From JACCTU01 sp963848525 (GTDB lineage: Bacteria > Actinomycetota > Thermoleophilia > Gaiellales > Gaiellaceae): a DNA stretch of 64,000 nt. A program made the position numbers and the translations under genes. The notes under the pieces are model-generated. The model saw only the letters and a program-made list of their open reading frames with translations. It was not told the origin of the DNA and made no database searches. Location of the stretch: NCBI GenBank assembly GCA_963848525.1, contig CAWKDZ010000002.1, positions 434,001-498,000 on the forward strand. The letters are read 5' to 3'. Positions 55,544 through 64,000 of this stretch are shown here, one piece after another (the first letter of the stretch is position 1; every line of letters starts with the position of its first letter).

Positions 55544-55630
55544 GGGCGCCTTGCGGCGCCCGGCGCCGAAGGCGCCTGTCCGCAAAGCGGACCAGTGGAG
55601 GGGGTCTGGGGGAACCGGGAGGTTCCCCCA
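55544..55630. terminator. Run of four hairpins between L,D-transpeptidase and pnp
   Basis: In order: GGGCGCC-ttgc-GGCGCCC (55544-55561), GGCGCC-gaa-GGCGCC (55562-55576), GTCCGC-aaa-GCGGAC (55578-55592) and TGGGGGAACC-ggga-GGTTCCCCCA (55607-55630). They lie between two convergent genes and probably serve both as terminators. Confidence 0.7.
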
Positions 55631-55647
55631 GCGCCGATCTCCTAGCC

Positions 55648-58125
55648 CTAGCCGCGGTCGCGGCCGCCCCGGCCGCCGCCGCGTCCGCCGCGCCGGTCGC
55701 GGTCGCCGCGCGGACGCTCCTCGCGCGGCTCGCGCGGGGGCGCGTCCTTCGCGCGCTCGATCAGCTCCTCGGGCTGGACGAGCGAGCCGTTCTCGTGCTT
55801 CGCGACGAGCTTGAGCCCGATCCGGCCGCGCTCGCGGTCGACCTCCTGCACGACCACGTCGAGGACGTCGCCGCGTGAGATCACGTCCTCGATGTGCGCG
55901 ACCCGGCCCGGGCCGACGTTCGAGACGTGGAGCAGACCGTCGGTGCCCTTCTTCAGCTCGACGAACGCGCCGAAGTCGGTCGTCTTCACGACCTTGCCCG
56001 TGTACTGGTCGCCGGGCTCGGGGTCCTTGGTCAGGGCCGTGATCGCGGCGATCGCCGCGTCGGCCTTGTCGCCCTCGGTCGCGTAGATCAGGATCGTGCC
56101 GTCCTCCTCGATGTCGATCTGGACCTCGAAGTCGGACTCGAGCGACCGGATCGTCTCGCCGCCCTTGCCGATCACCATCCCGATGTACTCGGGGTTGATC
56201 TTGACCGTCGAGATCCGCGGCGCGTGGCCGGCGAGCTCCTCGCGCGGCGCCGGCAGCGCCTCGCCCATCCGCTCGAGGATGAAGTCGCGGGCCCGCTTCG
56301 CCTGCTCGAGCGCGTCGCGCATGATCTGCTGCGTGACGCCCGTGATCTTGATGTCCATCTGGAGCGCGGTGATCCCGTTGCGGGACCCGGCGATCTTGAA
56401 GTCCATGTCGCCGAGGTGGTCCTCCGCCCCCTGGATGTCCGTCAGGATCACGTAGTCGTCGCCCTCCTTGACGAGGCCCATCGCGATGCCCGACACGGGC
56501 GCCTTGATCGGCACGCCGGCGTCCATCAGCGAGAGCGTCGAGCCGCAGACCGAGCCCATCGAGGACGAGCCGTTCGACTCGAGTGTCTCCGAGACGATCC
56601 GGATCGTGTACGGGAACTCCTCCGCACTCGGGATCACGGCCTCGAGCGCGCGCTGCGCGAGCGCACCGTGGCCGATGTCGCGCCGCTTCGGCCCGCGCAT
56701 GAAGCCCGTCTCCCCGACCGAGTAGGGCGGGAAGTTGTAGTGGTGCATGTAGCGGCGCTCCTGCTCGAGGGAGAGGTCGTCGATCTTCTGACCCTCCTTC
56801 GCGGTGCCGAGCGTGAGCAGGCTCATGATCTGCGTCTGGCCGCGGGTGAAGAGGGCCGAGCCGTGCGTGCGCGGGCTGATCGACACCTCGCACTCGATCG
56901 GCCGGATCTCCTCGGCGTCGCGACCGTCCGGGCGGCGCTTGTCGACCGCGATCTTGCGGCGGACGAGCTCCTTGTAGACCGTCTCGGCCGCGCGCTTGAC
57001 GAACTGGCGCGTGAGGCCGTCCTTGACCTGGGGCGCGTCACCGTCGACCGTCGCCGGGCCGACCGGGAAGGGAAGCTCGAGGCCTTCCTCGATCCGGTCG
57101 AAGAGCAGGTGGCGCTTGGCCGACTTCAGCTCCTTCGAGTCCTGCTCCGCCTCGGTCAACATGCGCAGGTCGTCCTCGAACTGCTCGCGGACGTGCTGCG
57201 CGACCGTGTCGAGCCGGACGCGCTCGAGAATCAGCGCCAGGCTCGCCTTCACCTGCGTCCGCCGGACGATGTCGTCCTCCGTCGAGTCCATCGAGAGCGG
57301 CGCGCACAGCTCCTCGACGAGCTCGTCGACGGCGGCGCCGGCCTCGCGCAGCCCTGCCTCCTCGATCCGCTGGCGGATCCGGTCGGCATGCTGCTCGAGC
57401 TCCTGGGTCACCTCGGGGTCGAGGATCTTCGTCTTCCCCGCCTGGCGGCGCAGGTCCTCCTGCGCCTCGCAGAGCTTGACGATCTCGCGGTGGGCGAGCT
57501 CGAACGCCTCGAGCATCTCCTCTTCCGGGATCTCTTCCCCGCCGGCCTCGATCATCGTCAGGCCGTCCTTCGTGCCGACGACGATCAGGTCGAGCGTCGA
57601 GCTGTCCTCGACGTCGCGCAGGCTCGGGTTGACGACGAGGTTCCCGTCGATCCTCCCGATGCGCACCGCCCCGACCGGGCCGAGGAACGGCAGCGACGAG
57701 AGCATCAGCGCCGCGGACGCGCCGTTGATGCAGAGGATGTCGTGCGGGTTGACCAGGTCGGCCGAGAGGACCGTCGCGATCACCTGCACCTCGTTCTTGT
57801 AGCCCTTCGGCCAGAGCGGCCGGACCGGGCGGTCGATCATGCGCGCGGTCAGGATCGCGCGCTCACTGGGGCGTCCCTCGCGCTTGAAGAAGCCGCCCGG
57901 GATCTTGCCGGCGGCGTACATGCGCTCCTCGACGTCCACCGTCAGCGGGAAGAAGTCCGCGCCCTCGCGCGGCTCCGCCCGTCCGACCGCGGTGGCGAGG
58001 ATCATCGTGTCGCCCGAACGGACGAGCACGGACCCGTCGGCCTGCTTGGCCAACTTCCCGCTCTCGAACGTGATCTCGGCGTCGCCGACCGTGACCGTCA
58101 CGGTTGCGACGCGCTCAGCCAACAT
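55648..58125 (-). CDS. pnp: Polyribonucleotide nucleotidyltransferase
   Basis: Phosphorolytic 3'-5' exoribonuclease. Two RNase PH domains (about residues 10-140 and 320-550), a KH domain (INPEYIGMVIGKGGETIRSL) and an S1 domain (GAFVELKKGTDGLLHVS), ending in an Arg/Gly-rich tail. 825 residues; ATG 58125. A long leader hairpin lies between rpsO and this gene. Confidence 0.95.
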   Translation of the reverse strand: MLAERVATVTVTVGDAEITFESGKLAKQADGSVLVRSGDTMILATAVGRAEPREGADFFPLTVDVEERMYAAGKIPGGFFKREGRPSERAILTARMIDRPVRPLWPKGYKNEVQVIATVLSADLVNPHDILCINGASAALMLSSLPFLGPVGAVRIGRIDGNLVVNPSLRDVEDSSTLDLIVVGTKDGLTMIEAGGEEIPEEEMLEAFELAHREIVKLCEAQEDLRRQAGKTKILDPEVTQELEQHADRIRQRIEEAGLREAGAAVDELVEELCAPLSMDSTEDDIVRRTQVKASLALILERVRLDTVAQHVREQFEDDLRMLTEAEQDSKELKSAKRHLLFDRIEEGLELPFPVGPATVDGDAPQVKDGLTRQFVKRAAETVYKELVRRKIAVDKRRPDGRDAEEIRPIECEVSISPRTHGSALFTRGQTQIMSLLTLGTAKEGQKIDDLSLEQERRYMHHYNFPPYSVGETGFMRGPKRRDIGHGALAQRALEAVIPSAEEFPYTIRIVSETLESNGSSSMGSVCGSTLSLMDAGVPIKAPVSGIAMGLVKEGDDYVILTDIQGAEDHLGDMDFKIAGSRNGITALQMDIKITGVTQQIMRDALEQAKRARDFILERMGEALPAPREELAGHAPRISTVKINPEYIGMVIGKGGETIRSLESDFEVQIDIEEDGTILIYATEGDKADAAIAAITALTKDPEPGDQYTGKVVKTTDFGAFVELKKGTDGLLHVSNVGPGRVAHIEDVISRGDVLDVVVQEVDRERGRIGLKLVAKHENGSLVQPEELIERAKDAPPREPREERPRGDRDRRGGRGGGRGGRDRG

Positions 58126-58157
58126 ACTCACTTGTTCGTACCTCCATCTTCGAGGAA

Positions 58158-58207
58158 GGTGGAGGTTTGAGTCAGCGCCCCGCACAGCGCTCGCTCAAAC
58201 TTCCACC
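58158..58207 (-). promoter_or_regulatory. Long leader hairpin between rpsO and pnp
   Basis: Arms 58158-58178 and 58187-58207 pair at 18 of 21 positions around an 8-base loop (GGTGGA-GTTTGAG pairing with CTCAAAC-TCCACC). It occupies the pnp 5' leader. In E. coli a similar rpsO-pnp hairpin is cut by RNase III and allows PNPase to repress its own synthesis; here that role is inference. Confidence 0.7.
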
Positions 58208-58225
58208 CTCCGGTTCTCATTCGGC

Positions 58226-58495
58226 CTAGCGCCTCAGGCCCAACTCCTTGATCAGCGCGCGGTACCCCTCGAGGTCCGTCCGCTGCATGTAGTTGAGAAA
58301 CCGGCGCCTGCGGCCGACCAGCTTGAGCAGGCCGCGCCGCGAATGATGGTCGTGCGAATGCGTGCGCAGATGCTCGGTGAGCTGGTTGATCCGCTCGGTC
58401 AGCATCGCGACCTGCACGCGCGTCGAGCCCGTGTCGCTCGCCCCCGCGCCGAACTTCTCGATCAGGTCCTGCTTCGCTTCCTTGGTCAATGCCAC
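58226..58495 (-). CDS. rpsO: Small ribosomal subunit protein uS15
   Basis: An 89-residue protein with the S15 pattern: ALTKEAKQDLIEKFG, GSTRVQVAMLTERINQLTEH, HDHHSRRGLLKLVGRRRR. GTG 58495 is preceded by GGGAGGTCAGCA. Upstream of pnp, as usual. Confidence 0.97.
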   Translation of the reverse strand: MALTKEAKQDLIEKFGAGASDTGSTRVQVAMLTERINQLTEHLRTHSHDHHSRRGLLKLVGRRRRFLNYMQRTDLEGYRALIKELGLRR

Positions 58496-58591
58496 TGCTG
58501 ACCTCCCTGTAGACGACTCCGCGGTCCCAGTGCGCCGCGCGGAAGCTGCGCGCACGACCGAGGCCGCGGACGGCAAATAGGGTAGCGGAGG

Positions 58592-59980
58592 ATGAGAGCT
58601 GGCGTTGCCGCCGGTCATCCGGCCACAGTCGACGCGGGCATCGAGATCCTCGAGGCGGGAGGCACTGCGGCCGACGCGGCCGTCGCCGCCTGCCTGGCGT
58701 CGTGCGTCGCCGAGACGCTGATGACGGGGCTGCTCGGCGGCGGGCACGCGATCTATTGCGAGCCGGGCGCCGACGTCGACTCGCTGGAGACCCTCGACTT
58801 CTTCGTCGCGGTGCCGGGCCTGGGCGCAACGCCCCGCGAGCCGGAGCTCGTGCGGCTCGAGGTCCCGTTCGGCAACGAGCTCGTCCACTACGCGATCGGG
58901 ATCGCGACCTGCGGCGTGCCCGGCGTCCCGGCCGGCTTGCACGCGCTCTGGGAGCGCCACGGCAGGCTGCCGTGGGAGCGTCTCGTCGCGCCCGCCCTGA
59001 GGCTCGCCGTCGACGGCGTGCCGATGCCGCCCGCGCAGGTCGCCTGCCTGCGGATGCTCGAGCGGGTGATGACGATGCGCGAGGGCGGGCGGATCTACTC
59101 CCCGGGCGGCACGCTGCTCGAGGTGAACGAGATCCTGCGGCAGCCGGGGCTCGTCGTGGCGCTCGAGGTCGTCGCGCGCGAGGGGGCGTCGAGCGCGTAC
59201 GGCGGCACGCTCGCGGAGGCGCTGCTCGCGCTGATGGAGGAGCGCGGCGGTCTCGTCACCCGCGCCGATCTCGAGGCGTACGAGGCTCGGTTCCACGCGG
59301 CCTCCCGCGCGGACTACGCGGGCCACGCGCTGCGCGGCCGCGTGAGCGTGTTCGACCCGCTGCACGTGCTGACGCAGCTCCCGACGCTCCGCGACGCGAA
59401 CCCTGCCGAGCGGGCCGTCGCCCTCACGCGCGCGCTCGGCGCGCCGGTCGGCGACGGGCACACGACGACCCTCGCGGTGGTCGACGCCGACGGCGGCGCC
59501 TGCGCGCTGACGACGAGCCTCGGCCTCGGCTCGGGCGACTGGCTCCCGGGCCTCGACCTGCACCTGAACAGCATGCTCGGCGAGGTCGACCTGCTCCTCG
59601 GGCCGCTCGTGCCGGGCGAGCGGATGGCGAGCATGATGGCTCCGACGCTCGCGTTCGACGCCGACGGGCTCGCGCTCGTCGCCGGCTCGGCCGGCGGCAC
59701 GCGGCTGCGTTCCGCGCTCGTCCAGGTCGTCTCGGGCGTGCTCGACGAGGGGCTCCCCGTTCGCGACGCTGTCGGGCGGCCGAGGCTCCACCCGATCGGC
59801 TCGACTGTGCATCTCGAGCCGGGCTTGCCCGCCGAGGCGGAGACCGGGCTCGAGGCGGCCGGGTACGACGTTCGGCGCTGGGAGGCCCGGCACCACTACT
59901 TCGGCGGCGTCAGCGCGATTGGGCGGAGCGGCCCGGTCGGGGACCCTCGTCGGAGCGGGGCCGGGCGGGTGACGGCCTGA
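58592..59980 (+). CDS. Gamma-glutamyltransferase family protein
   Basis: A 462-residue Ntn-hydrolase. It has GGTAADAAVAACLAS at the N-terminal end and the presumed autocleavage and nucleophile Thr in DGHTTTLAVVDADGGA (about residue 290). SMMAPTLAF and GSAGGTRLRSALVQV follow. It is shorter than typical enzymes (about 550), mainly in the large-subunit part. No signal peptide was seen, so a cytoplasmic location is likely. Substrate unknown. Confidence 0.82.
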   Translation: MRAGVAAGHPATVDAGIEILEAGGTAADAAVAACLASCVAETLMTGLLGGGHAIYCEPGADVDSLETLDFFVAVPGLGATPREPELVRLEVPFGNELVHYAIGIATCGVPGVPAGLHALWERHGRLPWERLVAPALRLAVDGVPMPPAQVACLRMLERVMTMREGGRIYSPGGTLLEVNEILRQPGLVVALEVVAREGASSAYGGTLAEALLALMEERGGLVTRADLEAYEARFHAASRADYAGHALRGRVSVFDPLHVLTQLPTLRDANPAERAVALTRALGAPVGDGHTTTLAVVDADGGACALTTSLGLGSGDWLPGLDLHLNSMLGEVDLLLGPLVPGERMASMMAPTLAFDADGLALVAGSAGGTRLRSALVQVVSGVLDEGLPVRDAVGRPRLHPIGSTVHLEPGLPAEAETGLEAAGYDVRRWEARHHYFGGVSAIGRSGPVGDPRRSGAGRVTA

Positions 59981-60146
59981 GCGGAATGTGCTCGGTCAGC
60001 CAGCCGACGTAACCGCACTCGGGGCAGCCCGGGTTCGAGCGCATGGTCCCTCCTCGAACCGGCTTGGCGTAGACGGTGCCGCACTCCAAGCAGCGCACCG
60101 TTTCGAGGACAGCGAGCGAAGGGCCGTGCTCGGACTTGCCTTCCAT
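59910..60146 (-). CDS. Small zinc-ribbon protein
   Basis: A 78-residue protein with two CxxC pairs (CLECGTVY and CPECGYVGW), a zinc-ribbon pattern. It overlaps the convergent gamma-glutamyltransferase gene by 71 bp. Function unknown. Confidence 0.65.
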   Translation of the reverse strand: MEGKSEHGPSLAVLETVRCLECGTVYAKPVRGGTMRSNPGCPECGYVGWLTEHIPLRPSPARPRSDEGPRPGRSAQSR

Positions 60147-60206
60147 GTCAGCAACAGACCCCGACGGAGGACAAATCTTGCGGACTGGTATTCACGGTTT
60201 TCAGCG

Positions 60207-61073
60207 CTAAGGCGGACGCGCGGCGTTCCGTGTCTGCTCGACGTCCTGCGCGATCTGGTCGACGAGCTCCCGTTCGCTCGCGAACGCACGCTCGTCTCGT
60301 AGCCGCTGCCACAGCTCGACTACGAGCCGCTCGCCGTAGAGGTCGCCCTCGTAGTCGAGCAGGAACGCTTCCACGCGCTGCTCGACGCCGCCGTAGTGCG
60401 GGTTGACGCCGATCGAGATCGCGGCGCGCCGGCCGAGTGCGCTGCCGGCGTAGATCCCGTACGCAGGCACGAGCAGGTCCGGCTCGAGCCGAAGGTTCGC
60501 CGTCGGGAAGCCCAGCGTGCCGCCGCGCGCGTGCCCGCCGACCACGACGCCCTCGACCTCGGCGGGCCGGCCGAGCAGCGCCGCCGCGCGCTCGACCTCC
60601 CCGGCCTCGAGGTGCGCCCGGATCGCGCTCGAGGAGACGTCTCCGAAGAGCTCGACCGGCCGCACGTCGAACCCGAGCTCGCGGAGCAGCGCCAGGTCGC
60701 CGCTCCGGCGGTGGCCGAAGCGGAACGTCTCGCCGGCGGCGACGACCTGCACCCCGATCGCGCGGAGGTACCGCTGCGCGAACTCCTCCGCAGACGTGCG
60801 CGCGAACTCGACGTCGAACTCGAGCACGAGCACGTCCTCGATCCCGCACTGCTCGAGCAGCTCGAGCCGGCGCGTGAGCGTCGTCAGCAGCTCGACGCGG
60901 TTGCCGAGCGCGGTCCGCGGGTGCGGGTCGAACGTCACAACGGTCGGCCTCGCGCCGCTCGCGAGCACGGTCTCGAGCACGCGGCGATGACCGAGGTGGA
61001 CGCCGTCGAACGTGCCAACCGCGACCGCCCGCGGAGCCACGGCGAGCTCGTCCGGAGCGCGTACGACGTTCAC
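60207..61073 (-). CDS. ribF: Bifunctional riboflavin kinase/FAD synthetase
   Basis: A 288-residue enzyme making FMN and FAD. The N-terminal adenylyltransferase domain shows GTFDGVHLGHRRVL and FRFGHRRSGDLALL; the C-terminal kinase shows GGHARGGTLGFPTANL. GTG 61073 overlaps the truB stop. Confidence 0.93.
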   Translation of the reverse strand: MNVVRAPDELAVAPRAVAVGTFDGVHLGHRRVLETVLASGARPTVVTFDPHPRTALGNRVELLTTLTRRLELLEQCGIEDVLVLEFDVEFARTSAEEFAQRYLRAIGVQVVAAGETFRFGHRRSGDLALLRELGFDVRPVELFGDVSSSAIRAHLEAGEVERAAALLGRPAEVEGVVVGGHARGGTLGFPTANLRLEPDLLVPAYGIYAGSALGRRAAISIGVNPHYGGVEQRVEAFLLDYEGDLYGERLVVELWQRLRDERAFASERELVDQIAQDVEQTRNAARPP

Positions 61074-61738
61074 GCGAGCCTCGCGAGCGCCTCGTCGGAC
61101 GGGATGATCCGCTCAGGGTCGGCTTCGTCGACCGAGAACGGCCCGATCTCGGTCCGCCGCAGCGTCCGGCAATGGCCGCCGAGCGCCTCGGCGATCGACC
61201 TGACGTAGGTCCCGGAGCTGACGCGCAGGTCGAGCGTGACGGTGTCGCCCGTATACGTGATGACGTCGAGCGCGTCGACCCGCGAGCGCCTCAACGGCAT
61301 CTCGACGGCGACGCCGCGCCGGTGCAGGCGGTACGCGCGCTCACCGCCGATCTTGACCGCGGACGCGGCCGGGATCGGCAGCTCGATCTCGCCGCGGAGG
61401 CGCTCGAGCCGCTCCTCGAGCTCGGCGCGGGCCGGCGGTTCGTGCCGCGCGACCTCCTCCCCCTCGGGGTCCCCGGTCGACGTCAGCGTGGTCAGGTCGA
61501 CGTCGGTGAGATAGCGCTTGTCGAGCTTGACGAACGATCCGGCCAGCTTAGTTGCCGCGCCGGACAACACGATCAGCAGGCCCGTCGCGAACGGGTCGAG
61601 CGTCCCGGCATGACCCGTCCTGGCACCGGTGCGGCGGCGCACCTCGGCCACGGCCGCGAAGGACGATCGCCCAGCCGGCTTGTCGATCAGGACGATCCCC
61701 GCAGGCTCGAGCGCCCGCGGGATCTTCCGTCCGCTCAC
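61070..61738 (-). CDS. truB: tRNA pseudouridine-55 synthase
   Basis: A 222-residue enzyme with the catalytic Asp in TGHAGTLDPFATG, plus GIVLIDKPAG and the C-terminal CRTLRRTEIGPF. It is short because the PUA domain is absent. GTG 61738 overlaps the nrnA stop. Confidence 0.93.
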   Translation of the reverse strand: MSGRKIPRALEPAGIVLIDKPAGRSSFAAVAEVRRRTGARTGHAGTLDPFATGLLIVLSGAATKLAGSFVKLDKRYLTDVDLTTLTSTGDPEGEEVARHEPPARAELEERLERLRGEIELPIPAASAVKIGGERAYRLHRRGVAVEMPLRRSRVDALDVITYTGDTVTLDLRVSSGTYVRSIAEALGGHCRTLRRTEIGPFSVDEADPERIIPSDEALARLA

Positions 61739-62748
61739 GCGCCGCGCTTCTGCGCCTCGACGAACTCACGGCGCACGAACTCCGTGATCTCCTCGATCGA
61801 CTGCTCGCTCGAGAACCCGGCCGCCTGCCGGTGGCCGCCGCCGTCGGACTTGCGCGCGATCGCCGAGACGTCGAGCTCGTCGTGGCTCGCGCGCAGCGAG
61901 ACGCGGCGCGTCGGCCCTCCCCGGCTCGGCGGCTCGCGGATCAGCACCGACATGTCGGCGCCCTCGACGCCGCGCAGGTAGTCGATGATCCCTTCCGCGT
62001 ACGGCTCGACCGCGCCGACGTCGCGAAAGTCGTCCCGGAGGAGGTACGACACCACCAGGCGCCCGCCCTCGTAGACCTGCGCCCGCTCGAGCGCGCGTGC
62101 CAGGAGCTTGAGCTTCGCGAACTCGACGTTCTCGTAGACCCCCTGGAAGACGCGGTTGATGTCGGCCCCGGCCTCGACCAGCTCCGCAGCGAGCCGCAGG
62201 GACTTGGGCGTCGTGTTCGCGTACTGGAAGCGTCCGGTGTCGGTGACGAGCGCGATGTAGAGCGCCTCGGCGATCTCGGGGGTGAGCGTGACGTCGAGCT
62301 CGCGGAAGACGTCACGGAGGAGCTCGCCGGTCGAGGAGGCCGTGGAGTCGATCAGGTTGAGATCGCCGAACCGCGTGTTGTCGTGGTGATGGTCGATGTC
62401 GATCACGAGCGGCGACTGCTGGAGCACCTCGGGGTCGGGGCCGAGGCGGCTCTCGTTCGCGCAGTCGAGGGCGAGCAGGACGCGCTCTGGCGCGTCCGGC
62501 GGCAGCTTGCGCCCGAGCTCCTGCAGCTTCATGAACTCGTACTCGGCCGGCAGCGGCACCTCCCCGGCCAGGTACATGACCGCGTCCTTGCCGAGCTGGC
62601 CGAGCGCGAGCGTCATCGCTCGCGTCGAGCCGAGCGCGTCCCCGTCCGGGTTCTCGTGCGTCGTGACGACGAACTTCTGCGCGCCGCGGATCGCCTCCGC
62701 GACCTGCGCCAGGTCAGTCTCGGTCGTGGTCGTCTGGGGCGAGCTCAT
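61735..62748 (-). CDS. nrnA: DHH-family oligoribonuclease/PAP phosphatase
   Basis: A 337-residue NrnA-type phosphoesterase. Metal ligands are in HENPDGDALGS, the DHH motif DIDHHHDNTRFG and VTDTGRFQYANT; the DHHA1 GGGHRQAAG lies near the C-terminus. ATG 62748 lies inside rbfA. Confidence 0.92.
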   Translation of the reverse strand: MSSPQTTTTETDLAQVAEAIRGAQKFVVTTHENPDGDALGSTRAMTLALGQLGKDAVMYLAGEVPLPAEYEFMKLQELGRKLPPDAPERVLLALDCANESRLGPDPEVLQQSPLVIDIDHHHDNTRFGDLNLIDSTASSTGELLRDVFRELDVTLTPEIAEALYIALVTDTGRFQYANTTPKSLRLAAELVEAGADINRVFQGVYENVEFAKLKLLARALERAQVYEGGRLVVSYLLRDDFRDVGAVEPYAEGIIDYLRGVEGADMSVLIREPPSRGGPTRRVSLRASHDELDVSAIARKSDGGGHRQAAGFSSEQSIEEITEFVRREFVEAQKRGA

Positions 62749-63070
62749 CGATCAGCTGGGTCATGCGAACGCCGCGCTCGACCGTCGGATCGTATTCGAA
62801 GGCCAGCTGCGGGGTCCGCTTCATCCGCAGCTCGCGGGCGAGCCGCGCCTGGAGGATCCCGTGCGCCGCGTCGAGGCCCTTGAGGCTCCGGAGCCGCTTC
62901 TGCTCCGAGCCGAGGACCGACACGAACACGCGCGCGTGCCGCAGGTCGGGGGACGTTTCGACGCCGGTGATCGTCACGAACCCGATGCGCGGGTCCTTGA
63001 GCTCGGGCACCGCCGTGCCGAGCACCTCCTTGATCGACTCGTTCACACGGCGCATGCGCGAGCTAGTCAC
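62714..63070 (-). CDS. rbfA: Ribosome-binding factor A
   Basis: A 118-residue 30S maturation factor with the KH-like pattern DPRIGFVTITGVETSPDLRH and ARVFVSVLG. GTG 63070. It overlaps nrnA by 35 bp and ylxP by 8 bp. Confidence 0.93.
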   Translation of the reverse strand: MTSSRMRRVNESIKEVLGTAVPELKDPRIGFVTITGVETSPDLRHARVFVSVLGSEQKRLRSLKGLDAAHGILQARLARELRMKRTPQLAFEYDPTVERGVRMTQLIDELAPDDHDRD

Positions 63071-63362
63071 CGGGCACCACGACCTCGCGCTCGACGGAGA
63101 CGAGCTCGTATTCCTGCCCGCCCAGGTAGCGCACCGCTTCCTCGAGCAGCGTCTCGACCTCGCCGTGCTCCCGGGCGACGCACGCGACCGTCAGCCGCGC
63201 CCGCTGCCAGAGCTCGTGGTGGTCGACCTCGGCGACCGACGCGCCGAACCGGTGCTGGAGCTGCGCCTTGGCCGACTTGACGAACTTGCGCTTGCCCTTC
63301 AGCGAGCCCGCCTCGGGGAAGTGCAGCTCGACCGAGAGAATTCCGACGTAGCCACGGTTCAT
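63063..63362 (-). CDS. ylxP: YlxP/DUF503 family protein
   Basis: A 99-residue protein with the DUF503 pattern LHFPEAGSLKGKRKFVKSAK and FGASVAEVDHHELWQR. Usually lies between infB and rbfA, suggesting a ribosome-related role; infB is not visible here. ATG 63362. Confidence 0.9.
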   Translation of the reverse strand: MNRGYVGILSVELHFPEAGSLKGKRKFVKSAKAQLQHRFGASVAEVDHHELWQRARLTVACVAREHGEVETLLEEAVRYLGGQEYELVSVEREVVVPGD

Positions 63363-63399
63363 ACTTGGACGCTATCGGGGCGCGATCTCCCGGTTTCGC

Positions 63400-64000
63400 A
63401 TGGCACAGCTCGAGTTCGACGACAGCCTGCTTCCGACGCTGGAGGCGCTCTACAGCACGCGCGACGTGCTCAGGCGGCGCCGGCTCGTGCGCGACGCGGT
63501 CGCCGCCCGCCCGGGCGAGCGCGTGCTCGACGTCGGCTGCGGCCCGGGCTTCTACGTCGTCGAGCTCGCTGATGACGTCGGCGAGGGACGGCGCGGTCAC
63601 GGGCGTCGACCGAAGCGCGCCGATGCTGGCCGCCGCACGGGTCCGCGCGGCGCAGCTGCCGAAGGTCGACGCTGCTCGAGGGCGACGCCACGTCGCTCCC
63701 GGTCGAGGACGGGAGCTTCGACGCCGCGCTCTCGGTTCAGGTGCTCGAGTACGTCGACGACACCGCCGCCGCGCTCCGCGAGCTGCGGCGGGCGCTGCGA
63801 CCCGGCGGCCGCCTGACGATCTGGGACGTCGACTGGGCCACGCTCTCGATGCGAACGCAAGCGAGCCCGAACGGATGAACGAGGCGCTGCGCGCGTGGGA
63901 CTCTCATCTCGCGCACCCGTCCCTCCCGCGCGTGTTCGCGCCGCTCCTGCGCGCCGCCGGGTTCGAGGACGTGCGCGTCGAGGGGCATGCGTTCACGACC
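63400..64000 (+). CDS. Class I SAM-dependent methyltransferase, frameshifted and cut by the window edge
   Basis: The first SAM-binding motif reads VLDVGCGPGFYVVELA. Continuing, the frame must shift at a GGG run (63585-63587), at 63671 and near 63853 to follow the expected DGAVTGVDRSAPML, LLEGDATSLPVEDGSFDAAL and RAWDSHLAHPSLPRVF. No stop is reached before the end of the window. Most likely a small-molecule methyltransferase with several sequence errors, or a degraded gene. Confidence 0.7.

Overview
The window is a high-GC, tightly packed bacterial chromosome segment: most genes abut or overlap by 1-4 bp, and GTG and TTG starts are common. Gene content and order point to an actinobacterium, probably a deep lineage such as Thermoleophilia (Gaiella/Solirubrobacter-like). 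This is inference from MurT/GatD, actinobacterial synteny, the coexistence of RNase Y and RNase J, and large cyclase-ATPase-TPR regulators. No rRNA, tRNA, CRISPR array, prophage or transposase gene was seen.

Layout. 0-8 kb: apt, small hypotheticals, uppP, a secreted protein, two sigma-70 factors flanking a CpsB-like phosphatase, and a lone class II glutamine amidotransferase. 8-14 kb: a repeat-domain DNA-binding protein, a double-membrane GGDEF/HD-GYP protein and an exported subtilisin-like protease with C-terminal SNW repeats. 14-28 kb: murT-gatD, NUDIX, dut, hflX, dapE-dapC-dapD, a duplicated DUF4389 protein, an M48 protease, dapF-miaA, a flippase-like protein, miaB and a LysE exporter. 28-34 kb: two very large cyclase/ATPase/TPR regulators bracketed by imperfect inverted repeats. 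34-40 kb: rny, recX, recA, thpR, cinA and a RodZ-like gene. 40-47 kb: a BMP-type (nucleoside-like) ABC transporter with two binding-protein genes, one riddled with frameshifts. 47-64 kb: ftsK, a hypothetical gene, rnj, dapA, a membrane protein, dapB, an M16 peptidase, an L,D-transpeptidase, pnp, rpsO, a gamma-glutamyltransferase, ribF, truB, nrnA, rbfA, ylxP and a methyltransferase cut by the window edge.

Read on the minus strand from right to left, the backbone ylxP-rbfA-nrnA-truB-ribF-rpsO-pnp-M16-dapB-dapA-rnj-ftsK ... cinA-recA-recX-(rny)-miaB-miaA-dapF-hflX follows a gene order known from many actinobacteria. The BMP transporter, the cyclase island and a few plus-strand genes interrupt it. 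Functionally the window is rich in cell-wall synthesis: meso-diaminopimelate (dapA, B, C, D, E, F), undecaprenyl phosphate recycling (uppP), lipid II amidation (MurT/GatD) and 3-3 crosslinking (L,D-transpeptidase). RNA processing and decay (rny, rnj, pnp, nrnA, miaA, miaB, truB, rbfA) and DNA maintenance (recA, recX, ftsK, dut) are the other main themes.

Caveat: at least seven genes, including recA and a sigma factor, contain single-base indels, mostly one-base insertions in G/C runs. This looks more like base-level assembly error than true gene loss. Coordinates for those genes span the whole interrupted reading frame.
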